Shown: positions 42,627 through 50,103 of the stretch, in pieces
Layout: every line of letters begins with the position of its first letter
Position numbering within the stretch: position 1 is the first letter of the stretch
Assembly: GCA_030625815.1 (NCBI GenBank)
Contig: DAOUQF010000008.1
Coordinates: 49,146 to 113,145 of the forward strand
Direction of reading: 5' to 3'
Source: Eubacteriales bacterium
Lineage (GTDB): Bacteria > Bacillota > Clostridia > Tissierellales > GPF-1
Length of the DNA stretch: 64,000 nt
Notes under the pieces: generated by a model
Seen by the model: only the letters and a program-made list of their open reading frames with translations
Database searches by the model: none
Told to the model about the DNA's origin: nothing
Made by a program: the position numbers and the translations under genes

Positions 42627-43298
42627 ATGAAAAAGTCATGGCTTGTGATTGTGATTGGAATAGCGGCATGCGGAATTTTATATGGGGTTGAACAGGGAAT
42701 CCATGCGGATTATCTGACTCAAAGTCTTGTGAAGATTTTTTTGTTTTTCGCCATTCCATTGGGTTTTACTTGGGTTGAACGTGCTGAACGGAATATGACC
42801 ATCAAACATCGGCAAGAAGCGGGTATAAATGGATGGCTATATGCGATCCTGTTGGGCGTTCTTTCCTTTGTTGTTGTCTTGGGCGCCTATTATCTTTTAC
42901 GTCCGTTGATCGATTTTCCGCATATTGTAGCCGATCTGCAAGGTCGATTGAAGGTATCGCAAATAAATTATTTGCTGATTGGAGCCTACGTGATTTTTTT
43001 CAATTCCTTTTTGGAAGAAGTGTTCTTCCGGGGGTTTATCTTCGCGAGGCTCTACCGGAATGGACAGCGAGTCCGTGCATATTTGCTGTCATCGGTGATC
43101 TTTGCCCTTTATCATGTTTCTATTTTTCGAACCTGGTTTACTTGGCCGATGATGGCGCTGGCCTTGACTGGATTGACGGTGGGAGGAATCATTTTTTGTT
43201 GGCTGAATCGCAGGACCCTCAAAATTCATTACTCCTGGATCGCCCATGTTTTTGCGGATATTGCGATTATTTGGATTGGATATACCTTGTTCTTTTGA
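42627..43298 (+). CDS. CPBP-family intramembrane protease
   Basis: About 223 residues, starting at 42627 behind GGAAAGGA; a longer frame up to 42552 lacks a site. There are about six membrane spans. The CPBP motifs are seen as FLEEVFFRGFIF near residue 132 (EExxxR), FALYHVS near residue 160 (FxxxH) and HVFADIAI near the end. These are Rce1-like metalloproteases or immunity-type proteins. No bacteriocin gene is visible nearby. The role is undefined. Confidence 0.85.
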   Translation: MKKSWLVIVIGIAACGILYGVEQGIHADYLTQSLVKIFLFFAIPLGFTWVERAERNMTIKHRQEAGINGWLYAILLGVLSFVVVLGAYYLLRPLIDFPHIVADLQGRLKVSQINYLLIGAYVIFFNSFLEEVFFRGFIFARLYRNGQRVRAYLLSSVIFALYHVSIFRTWFTWPMMALALTGLTVGGIIFCWLNRRTLKIHYSWIAHVFADIAIIWIGYTLFF

Positions 43299-43421
43299 CT
43301 CCGGGAGGGGTCTTTTTTTATGGATTTTATTGGCGAGTAAGAAGACAATAAAGTCGAGGTTGGCGAATGGTGTTGTAAGCATTTTTCATTTATGAAAAAA
43401 TAGGAACAAGGAGAATGGAGT

Positions 43422-44666
43422 ATGATGCGAGATGATCTTTTGACACCGGAAGAAGCAATTCAATATGTAAAAAGGAATACAAAAATTTTTTCTGAAACGG
43501 AACAGCTAAAAGCGAGTGTATTGGTTGGAGACCGGATGAGCGTCGACGGCAATGCCAATTTGATCCTGCGGGTTGAATCGGAATGGCAGGAAGGTTCGGT
43601 AATTGTTAAGCAAGTACTGCCCTTTGTTCGTGTTGCGATGGAGAATGGCATTCATATGCCGCTTTCTGTCAAACGGATGCGGACCGATGTGCAGTATATG
43701 CAGGTAGCAGAGCGATTGTGTCCAAATACCTCCCCGAAGATTTATGTTTGGGACGAAAAGGCCAATATTGTCGTAATGGAAGATTTGCGCAGAATGAAGA
43801 TTCTGCGGTTTGAATTGATGGAGGGGAAGCGGTTTTCCGGTTTTCCGAAAAAGATGGGCGAATTTCTTGGGCGCATTGCATTTCTGACATCGGAGTATCA
43901 CCTCGGTCCCTGGGAGAAAGCATCCTTTGATCAATTCTTTAGCGGGTCATATACCGATAGTTTGTGGAGTCAGTTTATTTTTGAGAAGCCGATTTTGGAT
44001 AATCGAGAGAATTCGATCAATCCTTTTGTGCGGGAATGGTTGGATCAATTGACACAAGACAAGGCGATCCACCGTGAGGTGAGAGGATTGAAGCGTGCGT
44101 TCTTGCAGCAGCATCAATGCCTGATTCATACGGATTTGCACACTTCCAATATTTTCGTTTCTCAGGATGAGTTTAAGGTGTTTGATTCGGAGTTTGCCCG
44201 ATATGGTCCCATTGGATTTGATTTGGGTCGATTGATGGGAAGCTTGTTTTTGAATTATGCGTCTCTTTTTGGATATCGGAAGTGGGAAACGGAGAAAAGC
44301 AGAGCCTATCAGGAATACCTTTTAAAAACGATTCAAGCCCTTTATGAGGAATTTGAGAATCAGTATTTTGGCTTGTGGGAGGAGTGGATCCCGGCGAGGG
44401 AGGAAGCAAAAGCACGAATGAAACAATTGATCTTTCAACAGAGCATTGGGTTTATGGCCTGTGTTTCCATGGCAAGAATTTATGACAATGGATTATGTTT
44501 TGATTTTAAGCGAATTGAAGACTTGCGGGATCGGGCGAAGGGGCAGCGCTATGTGATTGAGATGGCGAGAAGATTGATTATGCGCCGATATCAGTATGCG
44601 AACATGCAAGCAGTTATTGAAGATATGCGGGAGTTATCCCTTCATCGTAGTCAAAATTGGGACTAG
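43422..44666 (+). CDS. mtnK: Methylthioribose kinase-like aminoglycoside-phosphotransferase-fold enzyme
   Basis: A 414-residue kinase of the APH fold, near the normal MtnK length. LIHTDLHTSNIFV near residue 234 is the catalytic loop (HxDxxxxN), and FDSEFARYGPIGFDLGRLMGS near residue 252 is typical of MtnK. VVMEDLRRMKILR lies in the N-lobe. It would phosphorylate 5-methylthioribose in methionine salvage. No other mtn gene is in the window, so a related sugar or amino-sugar substrate is possible. AAGGAGAATGG precedes the ATG. Confidence 0.75.
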   Translation: MMRDDLLTPEEAIQYVKRNTKIFSETEQLKASVLVGDRMSVDGNANLILRVESEWQEGSVIVKQVLPFVRVAMENGIHMPLSVKRMRTDVQYMQVAERLCPNTSPKIYVWDEKANIVVMEDLRRMKILRFELMEGKRFSGFPKKMGEFLGRIAFLTSEYHLGPWEKASFDQFFSGSYTDSLWSQFIFEKPILDNRENSINPFVREWLDQLTQDKAIHREVRGLKRAFLQQHQCLIHTDLHTSNIFVSQDEFKVFDSEFARYGPIGFDLGRLMGSLFLNYASLFGYRKWETEKSRAYQEYLLKTIQALYEEFENQYFGLWEEWIPAREEAKARMKQLIFQQSIGFMACVSMARIYDNGLCFDFKRIEDLRDRAKGQRYVIEMARRLIMRRYQYANMQAVIEDMRELSLHRSQNWD

Positions 44667-44667
44667 G

Positions 44668-44691
44668 CAGCCGAGAAATCGGCTGTTTTTT
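44668..44691 (+). terminator. Terminator after mtnK
   Basis: CAGCCGA and TCGGCTG pair around GAAA, followed by seven Ts. Confidence 0.9.
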
Positions 44692-44693
44692 CT

Positions 44694-45014
44694 TTGGAAA
44701 AGGGTCATATAATTCATGATGGAATCTGGGAAAGGATTACTTCTGGGGAAATGAAAATTATTCAAGCCACAGCCAAAGTTATGGATAAAGGACCGGATGA
44801 TGCGGAGGTACAACAATGTGTAGGAGAGTACCGTGCCTACATCATCCGTTCCTATTATCAGTGTGGTTTGGAGATTTTTCGAGACTTGGGTCAATTATAT
44901 GTGAGTGATTCGAAATTTCACGCAAATATCAATCAACATGGAGAAGGACTGGCAGAATCTCTTAACTAAGCCATCGCCGTCTATTGCGATCAAGCAACTC
45001 CCTCAGGAAGTTGA
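44694..45014 (+). pseudogene. TipAS-type MerR regulator remnant
   Basis: The frame from 44694 encodes the C-terminal half of a TipAS antibiotic-sensing domain, including DAEVQQCVGEYRAYIIRSYY and DLGQLYVSDSKFHANINQHGEGLAE. The domain's usual ending is present but is interrupted by a TAA at 44967, where the family normally has Glu (GLAE...AIAVYC). The DNA-binding N-terminus is missing. It begins within the mtnK terminator and overlaps the end of the convergent permease gene. It is a dead fragment. Confidence 0.7.
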
Positions 45015-45736
45015 GAGGCATTGTCAGGAACTAGAATGGCATTGACGGGACATTTTTTCGCGATGTTTTTTACAGCGGCCATCTGTTTTGGAACCAGGGG
45101 TTGCTGTTTGACAGTCGCTTTTCCATCGATCATTTCGAATAGATTGGGTCCCATATTTTCGCATAAACTGCAACCCACACAATAGCTTTGGTTAATAACA
45201 ACTAATTCTGGAGAAGACTCGCCGCTTGGCAGGTCTTCTTTTTTTACGATGGTTGAGACAATTGTCCCCATCATAAAGATGGAAATAACGGTCAGGATCC
45301 ATCGTGTGCCCATAAATTCAGCACCGAGAAATTTCACTTCATTGGCTAGCATTGGGACTTTCACCACAGCCCAGGCACTGAGAATAATGACGATATTGCC
45401 GATGCTGGCGCCTTTTTTCAAAAGCAGCTTGCTGACAGGGAAAGCCGCATAGATGGGTCCGGCAGATATGCTGCCGAGGACAAGGGCCAAGATACTTCCT
45501 TTAAATCCCGAACCCTCGCCAAGATGTTTGATAATCACTTTTTTTGGAATCAAGACATCGATGACAACGGTGAGTAGAAAGATCATTGGCATGATTTGAA
45601 TCATCTCGATAAAGTAGTAACTGCTATTGCCGAATGCTTGGGTGGCGAATTGCGGTTGCAGGATAAATGATACAAGATAGGCGAGCAACACGAGCGACAG
45701 AAACTTGTTTTGTTTGAGAAAGTTTAAAATTTTCAT
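44990..45736 (-). CDS. DUF318-type half permease fused to a ferredoxin domain
   Basis: A 248-residue protein. Residues 1-175 have about five membrane spans and the loop GSISAGPIYAAFPVSKLLLKKGAS, typical of the second half of ArsP/UPF0718 (DUF318) permeases. Residues about 185-240 form a single-cluster ferredoxin with YCVGCSLC near residue 189 and KKCPVNAI near 230, so four Cys are available for one 4Fe-4S cluster. The first-half permease gene overlaps its start in an ATGA. The ferredoxin tail suggests redox-gated or redox-coupled export. The combination is not one I recognise as standard. Confidence 0.7.
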   Translation of the reverse strand: MKILNFLKQNKFLSLVLLAYLVSFILQPQFATQAFGNSSYYFIEMIQIMPMIFLLTVVIDVLIPKKVIIKHLGEGSGFKGSILALVLGSISAGPIYAAFPVSKLLLKKGASIGNIVIILSAWAVVKVPMLANEVKFLGAEFMGTRWILTVISIFMMGTIVSTIVKKEDLPSGESSPELVVINQSYCVGCSLCENMGPNLFEMIDGKATVKQQPLVPKQMAAVKNIAKKCPVNAILVPDNASQLPEGVA

Positions 45737-46215
45737 AAGATCACCCCCATGCCAATAGCAATAATCAGAGCAAAAACAAAGCTAATCCCATTTCGGGTCA
45801 GGGCGAATTTTGTGCCGAATTCTTGTTTTTCCAAGGGGAAGGTTACAACACCGACCATGGTGAGGGTGGTCAAAAAGGCAACTCCCGGAACGATGCTGGC
45901 GCCGGCGTCAACCAAGGATCCCACAAGAGGAAAGGCGACAAAGGCTGGTATTAAGGTGATGCTGCCGACGATCGCTGCTACAATGCTGGCAACCACTTGA
46001 TTGGAAGATCCCAATACTTGTTCGATGGTTGCTGGTGGAATGAGCGTTAACACAAAACCGATCAATAGAATGATCGAGACGATTGATCCGAGCATATTCG
46101 ACATCATTCCCTTTGATTTTTTCATGGACTGAAATGTTTTTTCTTTGTTTTTTACAAGAGCAATACCGGTTAATACGAGGGTAATGCCCCACATGGAAAG
46201 CGTCAATGGATCCAT
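45733..46215 (-). CDS. DUF318-type half permease
   Basis: About 160 residues from the ATG at 46215, which follows AAGGAGAATCTT; a longer frame to 46290 runs through the promoter. There are about four membrane spans, with GSITLIPAFVAFPLVGSLVDAGASIVPG as the family loop repeated in its partner. It corresponds to the first half of a normal full-length DUF318 permease. With the ferredoxin-tailed partner it probably makes a heterodimer. Substrates of relatives include organoarsenicals, but nothing fixes the substrate here. Confidence 0.7.
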   Translation of the reverse strand: MDPLTLSMWGITLVLTGIALVKNKEKTFQSMKKSKGMMSNMLGSIVSIILLIGFVLTLIPPATIEQVLGSSNQVVASIVAAIVGSITLIPAFVAFPLVGSLVDAGASIVPGVAFLTTLTMVGVVTFPLEKQEFGTKFALTRNGISFVFALIIAIGMGVIL

Positions 46216-46244
46216 AAGATTCTCCTTAAACTTGATTTGTTCTA

Positions 46245-46250
46245 AGTATA
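46245..46250 (-). promoter_or_regulatory. -10 box of the half-permease operon
   Basis: TATACT on the minus strand about 30 bases before the start at 46215. No clear -35 is seen; the Fnr-type palindrome sits in its place. Confidence 0.45.
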
Positions 46251-46274
46251 GCGATAAAGTGTAGATAGAGAAGT

Positions 46275-46288
46275 TACCGAGGTAACAC
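46275..46288. promoter_or_regulatory. Crp/Fnr-type palindrome
   Basis: GTTACC-GA-GGTAAC is a perfect palindrome. Its centre is about 43 bases upstream of the likely minus-strand start, close to the -41.5 class-II position of Fnr-type activators. It is also 13 bases ahead of the regulator's own ATG, where it could repress it. Confidence 0.65.
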
Positions 46289-46301
46289 ACAGGAGGATTA
46301 A

Positions 46302-46970
46302 ATGAAAGATACGATTGATCGGATTCAAATGCTTCCTTTGATGAGTGTATTCACCCGGGAAGAGATAGAAGGATTTTTACAGTCGGGGGAATTTCGTGTT
46401 GTTGACTACAAGAAAACCGCGGTGGTGCATATGGAGGGAGAAACCTGTACAAAATTGGAGATTTTAATGGCGGGGGAAGTCGTAGTCGATCGGATTGACG
46501 AGGATGGGAATATCCTGTCGATCAGTCGATTCCGGGAGGAAGATGTGTTGGGCGGTCCCTTGTTGTTTTCCACCGATTCCAATTATATTTTAATGGTCAG
46601 CGCGGTTAAAAATACAACCTTGTTGGAAATCTCTAAAAAATGCATTTTCGAAATGTGTTTTTCCAATCAGCGGTTTCTTGAAATGTATCTGCAAATGATT
46701 TCGAATCATGCGTCTCTTTTGGGAAATAAGTTGAAAAATCATGTGGAACGAAGTCTGCGGGAAAAAATTCTCAGCTATCTGCAGGTGCAAGTCCAGCGTC
46801 AAGGCGATGGGGAAATTGAGTTGATGGAGTCCAAGAAAGCCTTGGCGGAGCGATTTGGGGTTCAACGGACGTCCTTGTCGAGAGAGTTGAAGAAGATGAA
46901 AGATGAAGGACTGATCGATTATGATACAAAGGGGATTCAAATCCTTAAGAAGGATCTTTTGCCGGAATAG
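46302..46970 (+). CDS. Crp/Fnr family regulator
   Basis: A 222-residue protein. Residues about 15-120 form the cyclic-nucleotide-binding-fold sensor (VDYKKTAVVHMEGETCTKLEIL), and about 145-222 the Crp-type helix-turn-helix (SKKALAERFGVQRTSLSRELKKMKDEG). There is no four-Cys iron-sulfur set of classical FNR; a few Cys (GETCTK, KCIFEMCF) could sense redox. AGGAGG precedes the ATG. It diverges from the ferredoxin-permease operon and shares its control region, so it most likely activates that operon. The ligand is unknown. Confidence 0.85.
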   Translation: MKDTIDRIQMLPLMSVFTREEIEGFLQSGEFRVVDYKKTAVVHMEGETCTKLEILMAGEVVVDRIDEDGNILSISRFREEDVLGGPLLFSTDSNYILMVSAVKNTTLLEISKKCIFEMCFSNQRFLEMYLQMISNHASLLGNKLKNHVERSLREKILSYLQVQVQRQGDGEIELMESKKALAERFGVQRTSLSRELKKMKDEGLIDYDTKGIQILKKDLLPE

Positions 46971-46998
46971 CGATTCAAGTGTAAGAGTTTGGCAAAGC

Positions 46999-47027
46999 TT
47001 CATTTGAATTTTATCAAGACTTCATTT
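46999..47027 (+). repeat. Direct repeat pair upstream of the FMN-binding gene
   Basis: TTCATTT at 46999-47005 and 47021-47027 are 22 bp apart (two helical turns), with similar flanks (GAATTT, TGATTT). A TAGAAT -10 lies at 47036-47041. They may be activator sites. Confidence 0.35.
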
Positions 47028-47066
47028 TGATTTGGTAGAATCACTCTTGATGAAGGAGTGATGAAA

Positions 47067-47441
47067 ATGAAAAAAGGAATACAAATTATTTTAATAGTTG
47101 TGGCGCTTGCTGGGGTTGCCTTTTTCCTTAGATTTGCCAAATATCAGTATGACATCAAGCATATCGAAGTGAAACCTGTTGCATTTTCAGAGGTGGAAGA
47201 CGGCACCTATCATGGGAAGTTTGATTTGTTTTTGGTGAAAGCTGAAATTACAGCAGAGTTGAAAGATGGCAAGCTGATTGAATTCACCTTGGATGAGCAT
47301 GTGAATGGACGGGGAGAACCGGCGGAACCGATTATTCAAAGGGTGTTGGAAGAGCAGTCCATGGAAGTGGATACGGTGAGCGGAGCAACAGCAAGCAGCA
47401 AGGCAATTCTAAAGGCGTTGGAAGATGCATTGAATAGTTGA
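47067..47441 (+). CDS. Membrane-anchored FMN-binding domain protein
   Basis: About 124 residues from the ATG at 47067, eight bases after AAGGAG; a codon-6 upstream ATG at 47061 is possible. An N-terminal anchor (GIQIILIVVALAGVAFFL) is followed by an FMN_bind domain: VEDGTYHGKFD and the flavinylation-type SGATASS near residue 108, whose Ser/Thr is the site of covalent FMN attachment in relatives. Such proteins pass electrons outside the membrane. It sits beside the ferredoxin-permease module and may share its redox function. Confidence 0.8.
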   Translation: MKKGIQIILIVVALAGVAFFLRFAKYQYDIKHIEVKPVAFSEVEDGTYHGKFDLFLVKAEITAELKDGKLIEFTLDEHVNGRGEPAEPIIQRVLEEQSMEVDTVSGATASSKAILKALEDALNS

Positions 47442-47470
47442 AACACGGGATGATTTTGCCCGTGTTTTTT
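47442..47470 (+). terminator. Terminator after FMN-binding gene
   Basis: AACACGG and CCCGTGTT pair around a short loop, followed by seven Ts. Confidence 0.85.
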
Positions 47471-47541
47471 TATATGCTCGTTACATTCCTTGAACATATC
47501 GTCGCGGCGCTCTTAACGGCAATGATCGGGGGATTAGTCCT

Positions 47542-47577
47542 AAAAAAATCGACTGTTCTTGAACCAGAACAGTCGAT
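47542..47577 (-). terminator. Terminator of the YbaK/ECF operon
   Basis: ATCGACTGTTCT and AGAACAGTCGAT form a perfect 12-pair stem; on the minus strand it is followed by TTTTTTT. It lies 31 bases past the stop at 47609. Confidence 0.85.
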
Positions 47578-47608
47578 GATGACACAAGAACTTGAAATTA
47601 AGAATTCT

Positions 47609-48142
47609 TTATAGGTGATCTTTTTTGATGGTTTGATTGCGGTTCTGAATGAGAATAACCAATGAGGGAATCATTAAAAATTGAATGACCAATCCTGGAA
47701 GTCCTGTTACAATGGCGCCCTGCAAGTAGATCAGCGGATTTATTTTCAATCCGAACCCAATACCAAGGACAAAAACAATCATGCCTGCGACGATCCTTCC
47801 AGCAATCATGCCGGTAATCAGACGTCCCCAGATGTTTTTCATGCGAGCCTGACCCAACCAACTGATTACCAGTCCATAGACCATCAATTCTCCCATCATA
47901 ATGGGAAGAATGGGATAAAAAACCGGCATCCCAGTCAAGGCGCTGCTCAAAAGCGGTGTGATCAAGCCGACAGTCGCCGCGTAGAAAGGCGGCAAGAAAA
48001 AGCCGGCAATCAGTACGGGGATATGCATGGGCAGAAAGATCTTTCCGGCACCTCCGAAGAGGTGGAAAATTGCGGGTAGCAATAGTCCGATGGCAATGAA
48101 AAATCCGCTGAGGATCATATTTCTTGTATTGGTAATTTTCAT
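47609..48142 (-). CDS. ECF transporter S component
   Basis: About 177 residues with roughly six membrane spans. LPMHIPVLIAGFFLPPFYAATVG near residue 38 and GRLITGMIAGRIVAGM near residue 105 are characteristic of ECF substrate-binding (S) components. It would bind a vitamin or related small molecule and share an ECF energising module encoded elsewhere. AAGGAGAATAGA precedes the ATG at 48142. It lies directly after the YbaK gene, with its ATG one base from that gene's stop region. Substrate not identifiable. Confidence 0.8.
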   Translation of the reverse strand: MKITNTRNMILSGFFIAIGLLLPAIFHLFGGAGKIFLPMHIPVLIAGFFLPPFYAATVGLITPLLSSALTGMPVFYPILPIMMGELMVYGLVISWLGQARMKNIWGRLITGMIAGRIVAGMIVFVLGIGFGLKINPLIYLQGAIVTGLPGLVIQFLMIPSLVILIQNRNQTIKKDHL

Positions 48143-48143
48143 T

Positions 48144-48617
48144 CTATTCTCCTTCTGGTTTCTTGCAAACATCAACCCAAGTGCCCTTTGTCACATCAGC
48201 GAGTTGGTTAATATGGATTTTAACAGCGGTATTCGGCGTGCCGCCGGCAGGATAAACCAGTTCAAATTCTTTTAGGGATTCATCTAAGTAAATGGATACC
48301 CCACTTTTCAGACCGAAGGGACAAACGCCGCCAGCCGGATGGCCAGTGATGGATTCAATCTCATCAAAGCGGATCATTTTTGCTTTCGAAGCAAAGGTGG
48401 ATTTGAATTTCTTGTTGTCAATTCGAGCGTCTCCTTTAGAAACGATAACGATCGGTTGATCCTTTAATTGAAAACCCATGGTTTTGGCGATCTGCGCTGG
48501 TTGAACGCCAATGGCTTGCGCGGCAAGTTCAACAGTTGCGGTGCTTTCGCTAAATTCGATAATTTCCAAATTGAGATCTTGTTCTATGAATTGTTGCTGT
48601 ACAGTTTCTTTGCTCAT
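48144..48617 (-). CDS. ybaK: YbaK/ProX-type aminoacyl-tRNA deacylase
   Basis: A 157-residue YbaK/EbsC-fold protein at the usual length. The pattern from VELAAQAIGVQPAQIAKTMGF to VSKGDARIDNKKFK and GHPAGGVCPFGL near residue 92 is the deacylase signature; the conserved Lys is in VSKGDA. It removes mischarged amino acids such as Cys or Ala from tRNAPro or related tRNAs. AAAGGATG precedes the ATG. It is the first gene of a two-gene operon with an ECF S component. Confidence 0.85.
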   Translation of the reverse strand: MSKETVQQQFIEQDLNLEIIEFSESTATVELAAQAIGVQPAQIAKTMGFQLKDQPIVIVSKGDARIDNKKFKSTFASKAKMIRFDEIESITGHPAGGVCPFGLKSGVSIYLDESLKEFELVYPAGGTPNTAVKIHINQLADVTKGTWVDVCKKPEGE

Positions 48618-48679
48618 TTTGAGTCATCCTTTCTTCGGTTCCTATAGTCAAACTCTACCTTGCAACAGTGAAATTGTCA

Positions 48680-48787
48680 ATGGATCTGAGACGTGTTGAC
48701 GACAAAACAGTAGATGCTTTCTTGCGGGCAGCCATGCAGGCTCCTCCTGCAGGGTATTTTCCTTTCTTGCGTTTTTTCATTGAATAA
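48680..48787 (+). pseudogene. Nitroreductase N-terminal remnant
   Basis: A 35-codon frame reads DLRRVDDKTVDAFLRAAMQAP, which resembles the N-terminus of nitroreductases (RR...VDDxTL...ILxAAMxAPSAGN). The stretch then runs into unrelated residues and a stop. No ribosome site is present. It is best taken as a gene scar left ahead of the PD-(D/E)XK gene. Confidence 0.5.
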
Positions 48788-48823
48788 CATAAATTGGAAG
48801 GAGAATCACAGGGAGGGATAGAT

Positions 48824-49984
48824 TTGGATTTGATGATGAAACAAATGAGCGATCTGATAAAAGAGCCAGATTTGGAGCGGCTGGATATTGAAATGAATGC
48901 TCCGAATTTTTTTCAAATATTAAAGGTGGAACGGCGGGAGATTCGTCATTCCAATTTTCTTGCATGGCTATTGGATCCCAATGGGAGCCATGGTCTTTCA
49001 GAGTTGTTTACCAAATGGTTTTTTCGAGATATCTTTTCGGACGATAAAGTGAACTGGATGACGGAATTCGATGTTGAGGATCTGAATTTTAATGAAATGA
49101 TTATCAAGAGAGAATGGCGCGATATTGATGTGTTGATCGAGTCGCCGAAATTTGTTGTAGTAATTGAGAACAAGGTCGATTCAGGAGAACACTCGGATCA
49201 ATTGCGGAGGTATCGGGAAACGGTGGAACGGTTCTATCCGGATCGCAAACATGCCTTTGTCTTTCTTTCTCCAACGAATCTGGTGCCCTATGACGAGGAA
49301 GACAGCCAACGATACATCATCTATTCCTATGAGAGCTTGCGAAGAAACATCGAGATTTTATTGGATGTGAACGGGGAGCGCATTTCTGAGAAGGTTGGAT
49401 ATTATTTGAAAGACTATTTGACGATTTTGAGGAGAGATATTATGAAGGATCATGAAAGCATCGAATTGGCGAAAAAACTTTATCGGAATCATAAGGAAGC
49501 TTTTGATTTTATCTTTGAAAATCGTCCTGACCAAATGTCTGAAGCGGGGGAAATCATCAAGCAAGTGATTGAAGAAGAAGGATACCATCTTTGTGCCTGC
49601 AACAAGGGGTATGCGCGGTTTTTGCCGAAATCATTGGCCGCTGTAGTTCCAAAGACGGGTAGCATATGGAGAAGCAAGGAGATCTTTTTATTTGAAGTGG
49701 ATTATAGACCTAAGAAAATCACCTTGAAGTCTTTGATTTCTCCAGGCAATGAAGAAGACAGGAAGCAATTGATTGAGATTATCAGAAGAATTGACGGAGC
49801 GAAGGAGCCAGTAGGAAACAAGTTCCTCAGCCATTTCAGCGCCATTACCAGGGTGGACGTTACAGCGGAAGTCTATGAGGATGAAGAAAAATTGGCGGAG
49901 GCGTTCCGAAAGTTCCTTGAGAAGAATCGTGAGATGATTGAAGTAATCGAAGAGGCAATTTTAGAAAACATGAATATTCTGTAG
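48824..49984 (+). CDS. PD-(D/E)XK nuclease superfamily protein
   Basis: About 386 residues. REIRHSNFLAWLLDPNGSHGLSELF near residue 38 and WRDIDVLIESPKFVVVIENKVDSGEHSDQL near residue 100 give the family core: D in DIDVLI, and E-x-K in IENK. The family (PDDEXK_4) is common beside defence loci, but no restriction or helicase partner adjoins it. The start is uncertain: TTG at 48824 lies six bases after GGGAGGG, while the ATG at 48833 is 15 bases away. The C-terminal half (residues 170-386) is of unknown fold. It ends in a perfect terminator. Confidence 0.7.
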   Translation: MDLMMKQMSDLIKEPDLERLDIEMNAPNFFQILKVERREIRHSNFLAWLLDPNGSHGLSELFTKWFFRDIFSDDKVNWMTEFDVEDLNFNEMIIKREWRDIDVLIESPKFVVVIENKVDSGEHSDQLRRYRETVERFYPDRKHAFVFLSPTNLVPYDEEDSQRYIIYSYESLRRNIEILLDVNGERISEKVGYYLKDYLTILRRDIMKDHESIELAKKLYRNHKEAFDFIFENRPDQMSEAGEIIKQVIEEEGYHLCACNKGYARFLPKSLAAVVPKTGSIWRSKEIFLFEVDYRPKKITLKSLISPGNEEDRKQLIEIIRRIDGAKEPVGNKFLSHFSAITRVDVTAEVYEDEEKLAEAFRKFLEKNREMIEVIEEAILENMNIL

Positions 49985-49990
49985 AAAAGT

Positions 49991-50016
49991 AAGGCCTCGC
50001 ATGCGAGGCCTTTTTT
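49991..50016 (+). terminator. Terminator
   Basis: AAGGCCTCGCATGCGAGGCCTT is a perfect inverted repeat followed by six Ts. Confidence 0.95.
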
Positions 50017-50103
50017 GCGAAGTTTTGCCACATTAAAACGCAAGGAATAAACCTAGATAAGTAAGCGATTAGTCGATATAATAAAAAGAAAAAGGAATAT
50101 CGT

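Noticed and set aside
47474..47614. A 46-codon hydrophobic frame (MLVTFLEHIVAALL...) between two terminators
   Set aside because: It has no ribosome site, begins in the T-run of one terminator, and crosses the stem of the terminator serving the opposite strand, so composition alone explains it.
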